Below are positions 1 through 10,425 of a stretch of 64,000 nt of DNA, in pieces. Position 1 is the first letter of the stretch, and the number at the start of each line of letters is the position of its first letter. Source of the stretch: Aurelia coerulea (lineage: Eukaryota > Cnidaria > Scyphozoa > Semaeostomeae > Ulmaridae); contig CM076947.1 of the NCBI GenBank assembly GCA_039566865.1, positions 8,625,501-8,689,500 on the forward strand. Reading direction: 5' to 3'. Below the pieces are notes generated by a model. That model saw only the letters and a program-made list of their open reading frames with translations. It made no database searches and was not told the origin of the DNA. The translations under genes were made by a program, and so were the position numbers.

Positions 1-48
1 GTTTTAATCACCCCAGAGGCGAAACGTTTTGGGCCATTTGTATTCACC

Positions 49-99
49 GGCATTGGAATACTGGCATCGGCATTGGAACTGGCATTGGAATTGGCATCG
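49..99. repeat. short degenerate minisatellite
   Basis: Four imperfect copies of a unit close to GGCATTGGAACT follow one another. The open frame across it reads as a Trp/His-rich repeat, which is a by-product of the repeat and not a gene. Confidence 0.8.
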
Positions 100-660
100 A
101 TTATGGCATAAGTCCACAAGTACTATGACGCATGCAGAACTAACCAGGGGGTGCGCAACAGCGATTTGCGCGAGTCTCTATGATTTTATTCCCAATTATC
201 TAACGTTAATGGATTTGAGCATTATGAATGAGGATTACTGATATTATACGGAGAGTTTTAAATCCTATAAGAGCATACCTGAATTGATTAATTGCGCTTT
301 TATAGGAACACTTTCAACTGAGCTAAAATTAAATTAGATTTCTGACTTTACCCCGGCTGGAGCGGTACACGACTTGTTTTCAGAAATGTACCCTCTTCTA
401 ATTACCGAAACTTGCTTTGATACCCCGATTTATGAAGAATTTTTTCGGAAAACTCCACATTTGTAACTATTTTTGCAACTTTCAGCGAAACGCCACTAAT
501 AAATGGAAAATCTGCCGAAAGTGACCCTTGTTTAGAGAATGTTGTTCAAAGAAAATTGGGCCCAAGAACCCACCCATATGGGCGGCACATACCCTTACCC
601 TGAACATGTTATGTACCCCCCTCCCGGGGATTTTACGTTAAAGACAGATCAGAGCTCTTC
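100..660. other. anonymous sequence
   Basis: I see no coding similarity, inverted ends or tandem structure in this stretch. Confidence 0.5.
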
Positions 661-692
<32 letters not shown>

Positions 693-1209
693 CATATTTA
701 TACAGGTTTAACTTGTTCAGCAAACAATTTGCTGTTATCAATCAAGGACCTGTTAAAAGTCAAAGTTAAAATTTTTACAGTAAGTCTTAAATCGTAAAAT
801 TGAAGTTTCAGTCTTCATTTCATCTGTCAGTTTATTGAAAATCTTTGCTCCTTGAAATGAAAAGGTCTTCTTTCCTGTTTCAGATTTGACTTTAGGCAAA
901 GCGATATTTTTTGTATTTGCACGAGTACACTGGCTGTGGTTGACTCTCGTGAAGTAATTCTCAAAGGCGTGTGGCGATACGCCATTCAAATTTTTTAAGA
1001 CTTCAAGAGCACACATCTTATTTCGTGTACTGCTGACTTTTTCAAATTTTACACTATGCTTATTGCCATTTATTACTTTCAGTGCACGTTTCTGAATGTT
1101 CTCGAAAAGGGCTTTCTTTGATGGTGCCATGTGAAGAAACACATTGTTACAATAAAGCAGAATTTGTATGGACTGATATTGTGCCGTATACGCGACAATA
1201 ACTTTACTC
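661..1209 (-). mobile_element. LINE 3' end (RT C-terminus, UTR, (ATT)n tail)
   Basis: Reading leftwards, an open frame (about 1209 to 753) encodes the C-terminal part of a non-LTR retrotransposon ORF2. It has the usual pattern of an Arg/Lys-rich helix (KKALFENIQKRALKVI) followed by a region ending in FSFQGAKIFNKLTDEMK. After the stop come about 60 bases of 3' UTR and an (ATT)n tail at 666-691. The reverse transcriptase core is absent, so this is a 5'-truncated copy, as expected for target-primed reverse transcription. The same UTR and tail recur in opposite orientation at 62549-62632. CR1/L2-like is the most likely clade, but the fragment is too short to assign firmly. Confidence 0.75.
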
Positions 1210-1357
1210 TAGATGTTGCTTTCTTTATTGTTTCTACTGCTTTATTCTTTATTGTTTAATTCTATTCTATCTCCATTTTCCCCATATCATATTACTTGGA
1301 ATGTATTTGAGTTACATCTAAACATTGGGAAATCTTAATGTTAACAAGGGCACATAC

Positions 1358-1660
1358 ACTCATTTTCTTTTATAAGAAACCGCTTATAAGAAACGGTAGG
1401 CTCAACTTTTTCGAATGTTAAGAATAAAACCCTACCTGAATAGAAAAAGTTAAGAAACTTTTGCAATTTGCAATTTAAATTTTCCTATCGCACTCAAAAA
1501 TGTTTTGACAGTGTACAGTTATAGCAACTGTTTGGACATTATTTTGAGTGCGAATTATGTTATTTACTTGTTTTGAGATCTTACTAAAGTAATTTGGGAG
1601 CCGTTTAGACAAAACAAAATTAACTCTACAGTTCCGGCATTAACAGTATAAGAAACACGT
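1358..1660. mobile_element. MITE fragment, TATAAGAAAC family
   Basis: This stretch begins ACTCATTTTCTTTTATAAG and aligns along about 300 bases with the better preserved copy at 7920-8312, including the internal stretch with TTTTGACAGTGTACAG. The right terminus is not found next to it. TATAAGAAAC-like motifs continue to about 2325, so later sequence may have been inserted. Confidence 0.65.
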
Positions 1661-2690
1661 CAAGCTGCAGGGGACAAGAACATCTCAGCGTGATGGTCAC
1701 TTCGGACCTGAAACTGCCCATGCAACGGCACTGGGCTGGTTTTACTTGAAATTGCTGTGTTTGCAGGTGCTTGCTGTATTTGCTAGGGCAGGGCCGGATG
1801 GGCTTGCAGCGACGTACGAAGAGAACCAGCCCCCAACAGTTGGGTGAGACACATAGCTGCATTGTTGCTTTGCCCACCAACAAAACTTGAGAACTTGAAA
1901 CAACTGTAGAATAGAAAGCATATAAGAAGAAGCGTAGAGTAGAAAGCATATAAAAAGAAAACGAAGGCTGACAAGAAGTAAATGGTTTAGGGGTATCAAG
2001 AATCTAAAACTTTGTTTAAAAGATAAGAAGTAATGGATTTCTCCAAATAGAATAAATACTGTAGAAACACACCTGTTGTACTACGAAACCTTATTTCAAA
2101 GACTGCATACATACATACATACAGCACAGGCCTTGCCAACACTAACACAATCAGACTTTTTAAGAATGCTAACACATTCTTAATAATATTCATGACTTTT
2201 TCACATTCTAGAGTATGAAAGACAGGAAAGAATTTCCCAACCAGATTTCTTAAGAACAAAATAAAATGTCCCATCTGCTGACATATTATATCATATCCTT
2301 CTTATCGGGTTTCTTATAACCCAGGCGGTACTTCCATTATGGCCTAACAGGGGGGTCCAGTCGGTTTGAGGGTCTTACGAAATGGCTACCAAATGGCCCT
2401 ATTTGTCAAACATATACTACAAATTAGGGGTATTCCAAGATTCCTGGTCAGTTATAAGATTTCAACTCAGTAGGCTTCTCTGCACGGCAATATGGTCGTT
2501 GCAGCAGTAATTATCATTGAATTTTGAAGTTTTTTTTGCTTTGTTCGATCAGTTTTTACAATAGAACATTTTGAAATACTCTAGGAAATTTGTGCTACCA
2601 CACTAGCCCTGTCCACGAGTTGCTCCGCAACTTTCGGGCAACTTGAAGTCTTTTGGGCAACTTTTAGGTGGACAAACTTTTTTCCGGGTT
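1661..2690. other. anonymous sequence with (CATA)n
   Basis: A (CATA)n microsatellite lies at 2106-2122. Similar TACATA runs end a LINE copy at 28873-28893, so it may be an old LINE tail. Overlapping minus-strand open frames at 1626-2274 show no recognisable domain. Nothing else is visible. Confidence 0.45.
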
Positions 2691-2692
2691 TT

Positions 2693-3080
2693 GGGTTCAG
2701 GTCTCGGGTTCAAGGTTTCGGGTTCAAGGTTCGGGTTTAAGGTTTCGGGTTTAAGGTTTAAGGTTTCGGGTTCAAGGTTTCAATTTGTAATTACTTGGAA
2801 TTTCTGGAATTATTTGGAATTGGCAGTTCTAGAAAAGTGACGAATGTACAACTACCTTGTTTTCTTACCATTTAACATCAACTAATAAACTATAAGAACG
2901 AAACAGAAATTTGCAATCGAACGTGAACTGAAATAATAATAATACGGGAGACTTCACTATCGGATCATACTGGTGTGTATGCGCCAGAATGATAAATGAT
3001 TTATGATTTTACAGTTAACGCAAAACACCTTTTCCATAAAATAAACTACTGATGCAAATCCCCGTGTGACCGGATAGTGG
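2693..3080. repeat. minisatellite plus conserved flank, family copy 1
   Basis: 2693-2787 is an array of units close to GGTTTCGGGTTCAA. It is followed by about 290 bases (CTATAAGAACGAAACAGAAA, then CGGGAGACTTCACTATCGGA, then CAGTTAACGCAAAACAC). The whole arrangement recurs inverted at 33800-34405, which makes this a dispersed repeat rather than a simple satellite. Confidence 0.8.
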
Positions 3081-3174
3081 AGCCCCCTCCCCCTAGATTA
3101 ACATAACAAAACGAAGCAGCAAACTGCAATAGGCAGCAACAATAAACTTAATAGTAATCTCAAAATCTATTTTT

Positions 3175-3302
3175 CTAACCGGTTTTGTGTTGCACAGGAA
3201 AATATGAAACCCGAGGTCTTAAAAGTACAGACCGAGCTTGCGAGGTCTATGCAATAGGACAAAGGGCTTTATATTTTCCTGTACCACTACAAAACCGGTT
3301 AG
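3175..3302. mobile_element. 128-bp foldback MITE
   Basis: The ends are inverted copies: CTAACCGGTTTTGT on the left, ACAAAACCGGTTAG on the right, with pairing continuing inward through an ACAGGAAAATAT segment. The element is a near-complete hairpin without coding capacity. No target duplication is evident. Confidence 0.75.
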
Positions 3303-4170
3303 TATGAGTTTTATTACCTGATTGCTTTTAATTTTGACTTATATCAGTTAGTCAAACCTATTTTGGTATGGTTATGTCGCTTAAGTTTATTGTAAATCTC
3401 ACAGGCTCAATCAGTTGCTGTGGTGACAAAAACGCGTCCTTGTATCGTATTACGAGGGGTGTATCACTCTCCAGAAATGGCGTACAAGATTTTTTAAAAC
3501 AATAGGATTCTTGGGGATTTTTCTTGAAAACAAAAGGATTTTTGCCAAGGGTGTACAACATTTTTACAGAGTTATACACACCTCGTCGTATTGTACAAGG
3601 CAACAGGAAAACCGCGGGAAATGTGCCATTCTTGTATTGGCGGGATTCTTGTATTACTTCGTCAGTCGGGTACTAAAGCAGGGAACAAATAATGTTTTGG
3701 TCAAACTCGCAAAATTGACTTCGGTTAGAGAAAATTAATTCGACTTATGTGATCCAACTTTCCGACTCGTGCGAAGGTTAACGCCTTTATAAGGACCCAG
3801 GAATAGTAGAGGCTATTATTAAATTATTCTTAATTCCATTTTAACCAAAGTTTGTTCTCATCAAAAAGAGAACTTTTCGATTGCATCCATATTCTACGAT
3901 CAAATCCAACTTATACGGTACAATGTCATCACCTCACGGGACTCCAAAGGGATCCCATGAACGACTTATGGGACAGATATTTGTTGTTAATCATAAAGAC
4001 CTTGCCTTCTGCGAGTCCGACGTATACGAGTATCACTGTAGCATCTACTCACCATTTGTGCCTGATGCATTAATTACAGGAAACATGGCAAACATAATTT
4101 TGATGTCCTTAAAACTGATACGAAAACATCAGAAAATTGAAAAGTTCATTGAAGACTGGATAAACCGTAA
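3303..4170. other. anonymous sequence with a dispersed repeat and an unrecognised ORF
   Basis: 3478-3590 contains a motif set (GCGTACAAGAT, then GGATTTTTCT, then GCCAAGGGTGTAC) that also appears at 27780-27840 and 43275-43355. It is therefore a dispersed repeat of unknown type. A plus-strand frame at 3881-4273 (130 codons) has no domain I recognise and overlaps the MITE that begins at 4171. I do not call it a gene. Confidence 0.4.
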
Positions 4171-4946
4171 GGCCCCGCATTTAAGAAACCATTTCCTCCC
4201 ACCTCAGCCTAAAAGGTTTCTTATATCTATGAAACTTATAATTTTTTGGGCTGAAAGTTTCTTAAGTTTCTAATTTCTTTTCAGAAATCCTGGAGAAAAA
4301 TGTTGCAACAAAAAAAGGGTTATTTATAGATAGGTCACATAGATTAGCCACATGTGTATGTATGTTATCAATGATTGTCAATAACATCAATTAAAGGGGG
4401 TCCGTCGTTAAACAGTAAACAAATCCATAAACTCGCTTGTGTCACCAATTATCCATCGTTCATCCATTGTCTTTTGAAGTTTGTTTGGTGGCTTCACCCA
4501 AGCCACCAAAAAGTGACCGTTCAAAATCCACTTATATCCGAGCAATCGTAGATATGAATGTTTGGTTTGTTCCTAAGTGAAGTACAATGATTAATGTCCA
4601 AACAGCAACTTTCATTTTGAAAAAAAATATGAAAATCCTGTGTGGTATCACCTTTCAAAAAACTGCAAAAAATCATCGCTTTGTTTACATTTTGACGACG
4701 AAGCCCCTTTAAGATTAAGATTTAGGTAAAAATATGTCAAATGGAAGACATCTTTGTTGCAATTTCTTGTGAGCCCTGAGCTTTGTAGCAATTCATGGCC
4801 TTCATGCAGTGGATTACTCCTCAGACCGCCAAACCAGTCTTAGTGTTGATCAAAATAAAAGACACTTCATTTTGATAATCATTTAGGGGGCTAATTATTT
4901 TTCAGTAGCCTAAACGTTTCTTTAAGGTGGTTTCTTAAATGCGGAC
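4171..4946. mobile_element. probable DNA-transposon MITE, 776 bp
   Basis: The left end GGCCCCGCATTTAAGAAACC is mirrored at 4926-4946 (reverse complement GGTCCGCATTTAAGAAACC). The GGCCCC start resembles PIF/Harbinger termini. There is no transposase and no clear target duplication, so the superfamily is a guess. Confidence 0.5.
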
Positions 4947-5000
4947 CTCGCTTTATTGCAACTTGAATGCACTAATTCAAAGAATTGTTTATCGTTATCA

Positions 5001-6185
5001 TTAAAGTCCAAACTCTCTCCAAAGCAGTTGCTTATGGAGCTGTGTTAGCCTTTCCTTTGTGCTCTCCTGTATGAGGAGGCTGCTCTTTGTCAGTTTTGCT
5101 GGAACACAGCTCTTTAAAGGGTGATAATAAACATACTCTGGTTTAGTGCCAATCGTGACCTTCGTAGTCCCTCTCTTGCGAAATGATCTAATTTCTTTAC
5201 GACGAATAAACACATCATATGGAGCAGCAGGCGGAGTTGCATGCCCATTTTCACGCGTGCTTCCCTGGCATTTGTAGCACTTGTATGCTAAAGTGTCTGT
5301 CATAAAAACAAGTTCAAAGTTTTGAAAGGAATCCAAAGTATCACTTGCTATTGCACTGCCAAGTGGGTCAGCATGATGGGTTGCATCGCGAAGATCGCTG
5401 TTGTTACGTTTCCTCTTTCTCTTTTCATTTTCTTTCCTACCTGCAAACTCTGGGACTGAATTTTTCATCAGGGAGCTCAATGTAGGGCTGCAGTGCATCA
5501 GAAACTTCTGCAATCCATCAACTGAGTATGCAACAGCCAGGCAATGTGCACACAAGTTGTACATTTTGAACCTTTCACATGTGGTGTCACATTTAATGCT
5601 TAACCTTTCAGCTCCATTTAATGTGACTGTATGACATGATGGACTTGTTAATTAAATTACTACCCTCTTGCCTTCATCTCCTGGGAAAAGGCCAACTGCA
5701 TTTTTCAAGATAATTTTCCCAGCATTTGCCCAAGAACCTTTGAAAATTGAAGACAAACCTGACAGTTCAAAATCTCCTATCACCGACAAATCATCTGAGC
5801 TTTCCTGAACATTAATAGCTGCATTGGTATCTTTATAAAAATCAGCACTGTCCATATGGTGCCCTTGACAGGGGTCAGAAAGGCAAGCAGCTACAGATGG
5901 ATTTTGGTCGAGTGAATTTGATTGACCATCTTGTTCAACGTCTTGTGAAATCCTTTTGTCGTGATGAGTTGAAGCTACGATGTCAGTTAAATTTTCCTTT
6001 TCTGCAAATGCACTGTGCACAGTTTTCACTGACTTGTCAAACTTCATCAAGTGCTGTCTTCTTTCCTGTGGAGTCTTTTCCATCCATACTTCTGGAGCCA
6101 TTTCAAACTTCTTACATTTCTCTGCAAGGCGGTAAGGCCCTTGTCTGAATACAGCTCGTCGAATGTTTCTTCGAAATTGCATCAC
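5001..6185 (-). pseudogene. SWIM zinc-finger protein fragment, one in-frame stop
   Basis: A single minus-strand frame runs from 6185 to 5001, broken once by TAA near 5650. The upstream part (177 codons) is polar and acidic and ends GDEGKRVVI. The downstream part contains CDTTCERFKMYNLCAHCLAV, which fits a SWIM-type zinc finger (two cysteines, spacer, then Cys-x-His), with a basic ENEKRKRKRNN patch just after it. SWIM fingers in animals occur in MULE-type transposases and in multi-copy uncharacterised proteins. No DDE core is visible upstream, so the fragment is an isolated C-terminal region. Frame conservation on both sides of one stop suggests recent inactivation, or an exon boundary. The zinc-finger call is firm; the protein's role is not. 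Confidence 0.6.
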
Positions 6186-6299
6186 GTGTTTCTTGGACGT
6201 GGTATGGATTGTTTTGTGATACTTTGCTCATTCTTTGCTAGCCTTTGCTAAAGGTTAACAGTAATTCTTTTTGGATTTCTGCCTTTGGGTCTGCTTTAA

Positions 6300-7025
6300 C
6301 CCTATCTGCACAGGGCGATTTTTTAGGTACTTTGTACTGGTATGGGGGCGTTCTTCGTCCCCCTCTTTTCCTCAAAAACTACTAAAGATATAACAATATG
6401 ATCTATCCCTATTGCTCTTTAGACAATTGGCTGTTCAAATATAACAATGAAAATTTAGTTAGTCACGTGATTTGTTGCTAGGCAACCGAAAAACTGAATA
6501 AAATTGGCAAATTTATATCTTCTTAACCAGAAAAGTTCTATTTAATCAACCGCTAAACAGATTTTCTCCAAATTTGTTTCAAATAGTAGGAAACATGTCA
6601 TAGTTCCAAAATATATAGCTTTGAAAAATGTTAGTTTCTATTTTCAGCACAATTAGCTTTAAATTATTTTCATTCAAGTCATGTTCCTTTACCTGGTAAA
6701 TATAGACTCAAAATGAAGCAAATTAATAAGATGAAGCAAATCAGACAAAACATTTATATTGTACACTTCTTTATTGGACCAATGACGTCATAAATGTGAA
6801 TGACGTCATATATATCAAATTTTGCTGACATCAGCAAATATGAAAAATTCATATATCGAATGAAAGTATTCATCAAATGCAATAAAATGTTAAGAATTTA
6901 ATTGCCTATGAAATTTGAGTAAAATTCACCAAAACTGATGGTTACATCTCTTGTCCTTTTAGCGTAGTGAAGCAACGTCTGGTAGTAGGAGGGGGGGGGA
7001 CGAAAAACGAATAGTACGAATAAGG
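6300..7025. mobile_element. TTAA-flanked MITE (piggyBac/Kolobok-like), 726 bp
   Basis: TTAA lies at 6296-6299 and 7026-7029. The left end CCCTATCTGCACAGGGC and the right end (reverse complement CCTTATTCGTACTATTCG) match imperfectly. As in the copies at 21594 and 37425, a long G run lies just inside one end (6991-6999). Two TGACGTCA palindromes are at 6783 and 6801. It has no coding capacity. The TTAA duplication and CCCT start suit piggyBac; the internal sequence does not decide it. Confidence 0.65.
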
Positions 7026-7029
7026 TTAA

Positions 7030-7440
7030 GAGGATATGCTGTCGTTGTGGGTAAATGTTAGGTCTTAGCAACCCAAGGTCTGTATCAGCATTTCAAAGAA
7101 TTCATGACCACAAAGCTCTCGTAAAAAGAAGCTCATCTGTACTAATGGTATGTATCCTTATCACGATTTTGAGGTAATTCAAGCACTGGCTACGGGGCAC
7201 TTTTTCTACATAATACCCTTGCTATTAAGTTATATTGATAAAATGTGACCCTCCGGTTATGGGTATCTCTCTTGATTCTCAGAGTCACTTATGTACCAAA
7301 CTCCCTGTATGACGTCTTCCTGTAGGATGTTGTATGACGTAAACAACTTTTGAAACCCCCCCCCCCCTCAAGAAGGGTCACTCGCAGTAAAAACTTTGAA
7401 TTTCCATTAAATTTGACGAAAGACAAATATCCTCGAAAGT
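7030..7440. other. anonymous sequence with poly-C tract
   Basis: A run of about 13 C residues lies at 7353-7365. No gene or terminal repeat is recognised. Confidence 0.4.
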
Positions 7441-7444
7441 TTCT

Positions 7445-7690
7445 TACGGTAAAAGCTCTATCAAACCCCTTGGAGGCTTTTTATATTGGACACTTTTTAA
7501 TCCTTTTGCACCACATTTTGCGATTTAAAAATAAACTTTTACGAGTTAAATACATGAATTCAACAAAGTTTTAACTCAAGACACATCAAAATTAACATGC
7601 AAACTTATCAGACTTATTTAGCTCAGTAAATGGAGAATCTTTGGTAACCAGGCTTAATAGAGAGGGGGGCCTAATAGAGCTTTTACGGTA
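7445..7690. mobile_element. small MITE, TACGGTAAAAGCTCTAT ends
   Basis: TTACGGTAAAAGCTCTAT at the left is mirrored by a segment whose reverse complement is TACCGTAAAAGCTCTAT at 7672-7690. The spacing is about 245 bp. A lone TACGGTAAAAGC at about 30857 may be another end of the family. Confidence 0.5.
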
Positions 7691-7919
7691 TTCCATTCCC
7701 ATTTGAGACACTGGTAACCCTACCTCTTTCGACGGGAAATCCAAGCTCTCGAGTTTATATGTAACATCACTAATCTCTGTATCGCTAAAGAGAGCAAAAA
7801 TGAGCATGTTACAAGCACATTATATAGAAACCAATACAAGAAATGATTATTAGAGTTGGTTGAGTGGTCTTTCAAAAATATATTAGCTTTCAGGATCAGG
7901 GTCAGGATCACTCACATAC

Positions 7920-8312
7920 ACTCATTTTTTTAATAAGAAACCGGTTATAAGAAACGGCAGGCTAAATTTTTTTAAAGTTAAGAAACAACCCTACCTGAAC
8001 TGAGAAAGCTAAGAAAGTTTTGCAATTTACAGTTTTAATTTTCCTATCGCACTCAACATGTTTTGACACTGTACAGTTATAGCAACTGTTTGGTGTTTAG
8101 ACATTATTTTGAGTGCGAATCATGTTATGTACTTGTTTTGAGATCTTACTAAGTAATTTGGGAGAACTTTAGATAAAACAGAATTATCTCTACAATTCTG
8201 GCATTAGAAATATAAGGAGCATGTAAGAAACTCTTGGTAGCAAAATGGCCAACAAAATTTAGAAGCTGCCTACCAGCCCCGGAACCTTAGTTTCTTATAA
8301 AAAAAATGAGAG
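7920..8312. mobile_element. MITE, TATAAGAAAC family, apparently full length
   Basis: The left terminus ACTCATTTTTTTAATAAG and the right terminus GTTTCTTATAAAAAAAATG are inverted copies enclosing about 390 bp. The interior aligns with 1358-1660. A further right-end-like segment with doubled TTTCTTATA lies at 53105-53136. It is non-coding. Confidence 0.7.
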
Positions 8313-9677
8313 TAAACTGCTCTTTTTTCAATCTGTATGAACAACTGTTGGGAATCTAATCAGTAAGGTAAACGTTTTTCAATCTACAGAATGTTAAAAG
8401 CTATCATAGGTTGCCAAAATGAATCATAGTCGTTCAATAATAACATTAGCTTGACAGTGAAATGATAGACTGGGCTTCACCACTATTATCTGAATCACTA
8501 GATATTGAAGACATCTGAAAATAAAGGAAATGGAAGATCTAGAATGCAACAATGTCACGAGCGGGGGGGGGGGATAATTCCCAGACAAGGTAACTAGTAA
8601 AATTTTGCTATGCTGTTGTGATCGAAAGCTGAAAAGTATCTGTCTGTATTTTGACCTGTTGGTTACCCAGAGGGGGGTGGGGGACTATTATGTAGCAGCC
8701 ACAAAGCCATCAAAGCGTAAATTTGGATTTCTAGAACGGTATGATTATGGTAAAACTACTTTTTAGTCATAAAAAAAACCTTAATTCACCTTTCACAGGC
8801 AAAAAAGATATCAAATATGAACCACTAATTTACATACAGACCAAAAAAGACCATGCGCCGTAAACAGCCTTTATACTGTCAAGAAACAAACATTTTAAGA
8901 AAATGACTTGCTTATACTTTGTGATATTGGAAACGAAACAAAGTAACAGTAAGTCCCTGAAGTAAGTCAGAGCAGTCATAACTGAAAGCGAAGGGAATGG
9001 ACGAGACAAGACAGTGTTTAAAATTGTCTCACTTGTTCTCACTTGTTTCTTGTACTGTCGAGACATCGGAATGCCTCAAAAGGAGGGCAAGAAACTTTCA
9101 GAAGCTTTCAAAATATATGTGAATGAACCACGCTCAGTATATGATATTACATACAAAGGATGAAATGAAATTTCACGAATTGAAAGGAGCCTCTAACGAC
9201 AGAGCCCGACAGAGCCTCCTGCAAAATCGGCGCTGGTGCAGTCTCGCACACAGTGCCTATACTTATCCTTACTAAACCCTACCAAAAACCCTATAAGGTG
9301 TGCGATCCTGCATTAGCCGCCAAAAATCTTTGCATTTTCCACCACCGTTAAAGTGTTGCGAAAATGATGTCATATGAACTTACCTCACACCGTAGCTAAT
9401 AGAAAATGCTCACATCCCAGCAGACCAACATCACACATCAGACCACATCTCCAAAGTTAAAAGCCTGTACTTCCTGTGCTGTGAGTAGGCTATTGAGTAG
9501 GCTATTTTGGTACACATATCCGTTTTGATTGTATCGCTTGACAGTTATGGTAAAATGTCTACGTTTTCAAAACTGCACGCACAAACAACCCACACCCTGG
9601 CTTGATAAATCTAAATGACAGCAAAATGTATGCTAAATGATCAAATATGAATGGAAATAAAACGATTTATAAATAAT
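8313..9677. other. anonymous sequence with G runs
   Basis: There are G runs at 8562-8572 and 8671-8685. A minus-strand frame at 8830-9066 (78 codons) has no recognisable domain. I see no terminal repeats or RNA gene. Confidence 0.4.
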
Positions 9678-10288
9678 TTATGAATAATGATAAAAAATTT
9701 GAGTCGTAGGGTCGTAGGGTCGTATGGTCGTAGGGTCGTATGGTCGTAGGTTCGTATGGTCCGGGGTCGTATGGTCCAGGGTCGTGGGGTCGTAGGGTCC
9801 GGTTAAAAGAACATCCCTTTCTTTTTTACATGCAACTGTTATTGTTGAGGCAAACCCCATCTTCATGCTTTCCTCTTCAATTGTGATATTACCTGCTTTG
9901 CATTTTGGGCAAAGCAGCATCTGAAATACCTCAGTCAGCATGGAAATATCTACTAATCTGAATCCAGTTATCAGTGATAAATTGTCCAGTGAGTCAGTGG
10001 ATTCTGAGGTTGATATGTTACTGTCTTCGCTCATCTCTTGGGTCAACTTACGAACTGAGGCAGGCAGTCGTGTCTTTGGTGTTGTAAAATTTTCAGTCGG
10101 AAGTAGTTCATCAGGCTCAGCCATTTCCTCATCTGATGAGGGTGAATTGGGCCTAACAACACCGATACTGGTGTCAACATCATTACTGCTCGAATTAGGC
10201 AGCAGAATATCTTCTTCGTCCTGCTCCTTCCTCTTCGTAAATCTATTTCCATGAAACTTTCTCTTCTTTCTCTTGATACTATGATGAT
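9678..10288 (-). pseudogene. Mutator-like transposase-domain protein, N-terminal fragment
   Basis: The minus frame is open from about 10288. It begins with a basic segment (IKRKKRKFHGNRFTKRK) and continues through an acidic, Ser-rich linker to GFRLVDISMLTEVFQMLLC. A CPKC pair and a Lys-rich hydrophobic strand follow. From memory this order resembles the N-terminus of multi-copy invertebrate proteins annotated as Mutator-like transposase domain; that assignment is recognition, not a search. Just after the first zinc-ligand pair the frame enters the minisatellite at 9703-9801 and reads as a PYDPTT repeat, so the catalytic part is missing. A 3' LINE end lies immediately upstream on the same strand, so the first exon or promoter has probably been displaced. 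Confidence 0.5.
9703..9801. repeat. GGTCGTAT/GGTCGTAG minisatellite
   Basis: About ten units of GTCGTAGG / GTCGTATG follow in tandem. The array replaces the coding sequence downstream of the Mutator-like fragment. Confidence 0.85.
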
Positions 10289-10341
10289 AATGATTTATGA
10301 AAACAAATTGATGTTAAAACTAACTACCAAACGTTTTCATA

Positions 10342-10377
10342 CGCCCTAGAGAAGCATAGCTTATCGAGTCTAGGGCG
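10342..10377 (-). other. LINE 3'-UTR hairpin
   Basis: CGCCCTAGA at 10342-10350 pairs perfectly with TCTAGGGCG at 10369-10377 across an 18-nt loop. Its place just before the tail suggests a 3' RNA structure used for template recognition, as known for several LINE clades. That role is inferred. Confidence 0.6.
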
Positions 10378-10425
10378 CTTACAATAATAGCAAAACCTAA
10401 CTACAGCAATCTAAACATTTAACTA

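Noticed and set aside
29..241. Trp/His-rich 70-codon frame
   Set aside because: It is generated by the GGCATTGGAA minisatellite; no gene features.
2643..2840. Frame with SGSRFGFKVSG repeats
   Set aside because: It is a translation of the GGTTTCGGGTT minisatellite.
9940..10254. Ser-rich plus-strand frame
   Set aside because: Antisense shadow of the Mutator-like N-terminal fragment, which has the recognisable sequence.
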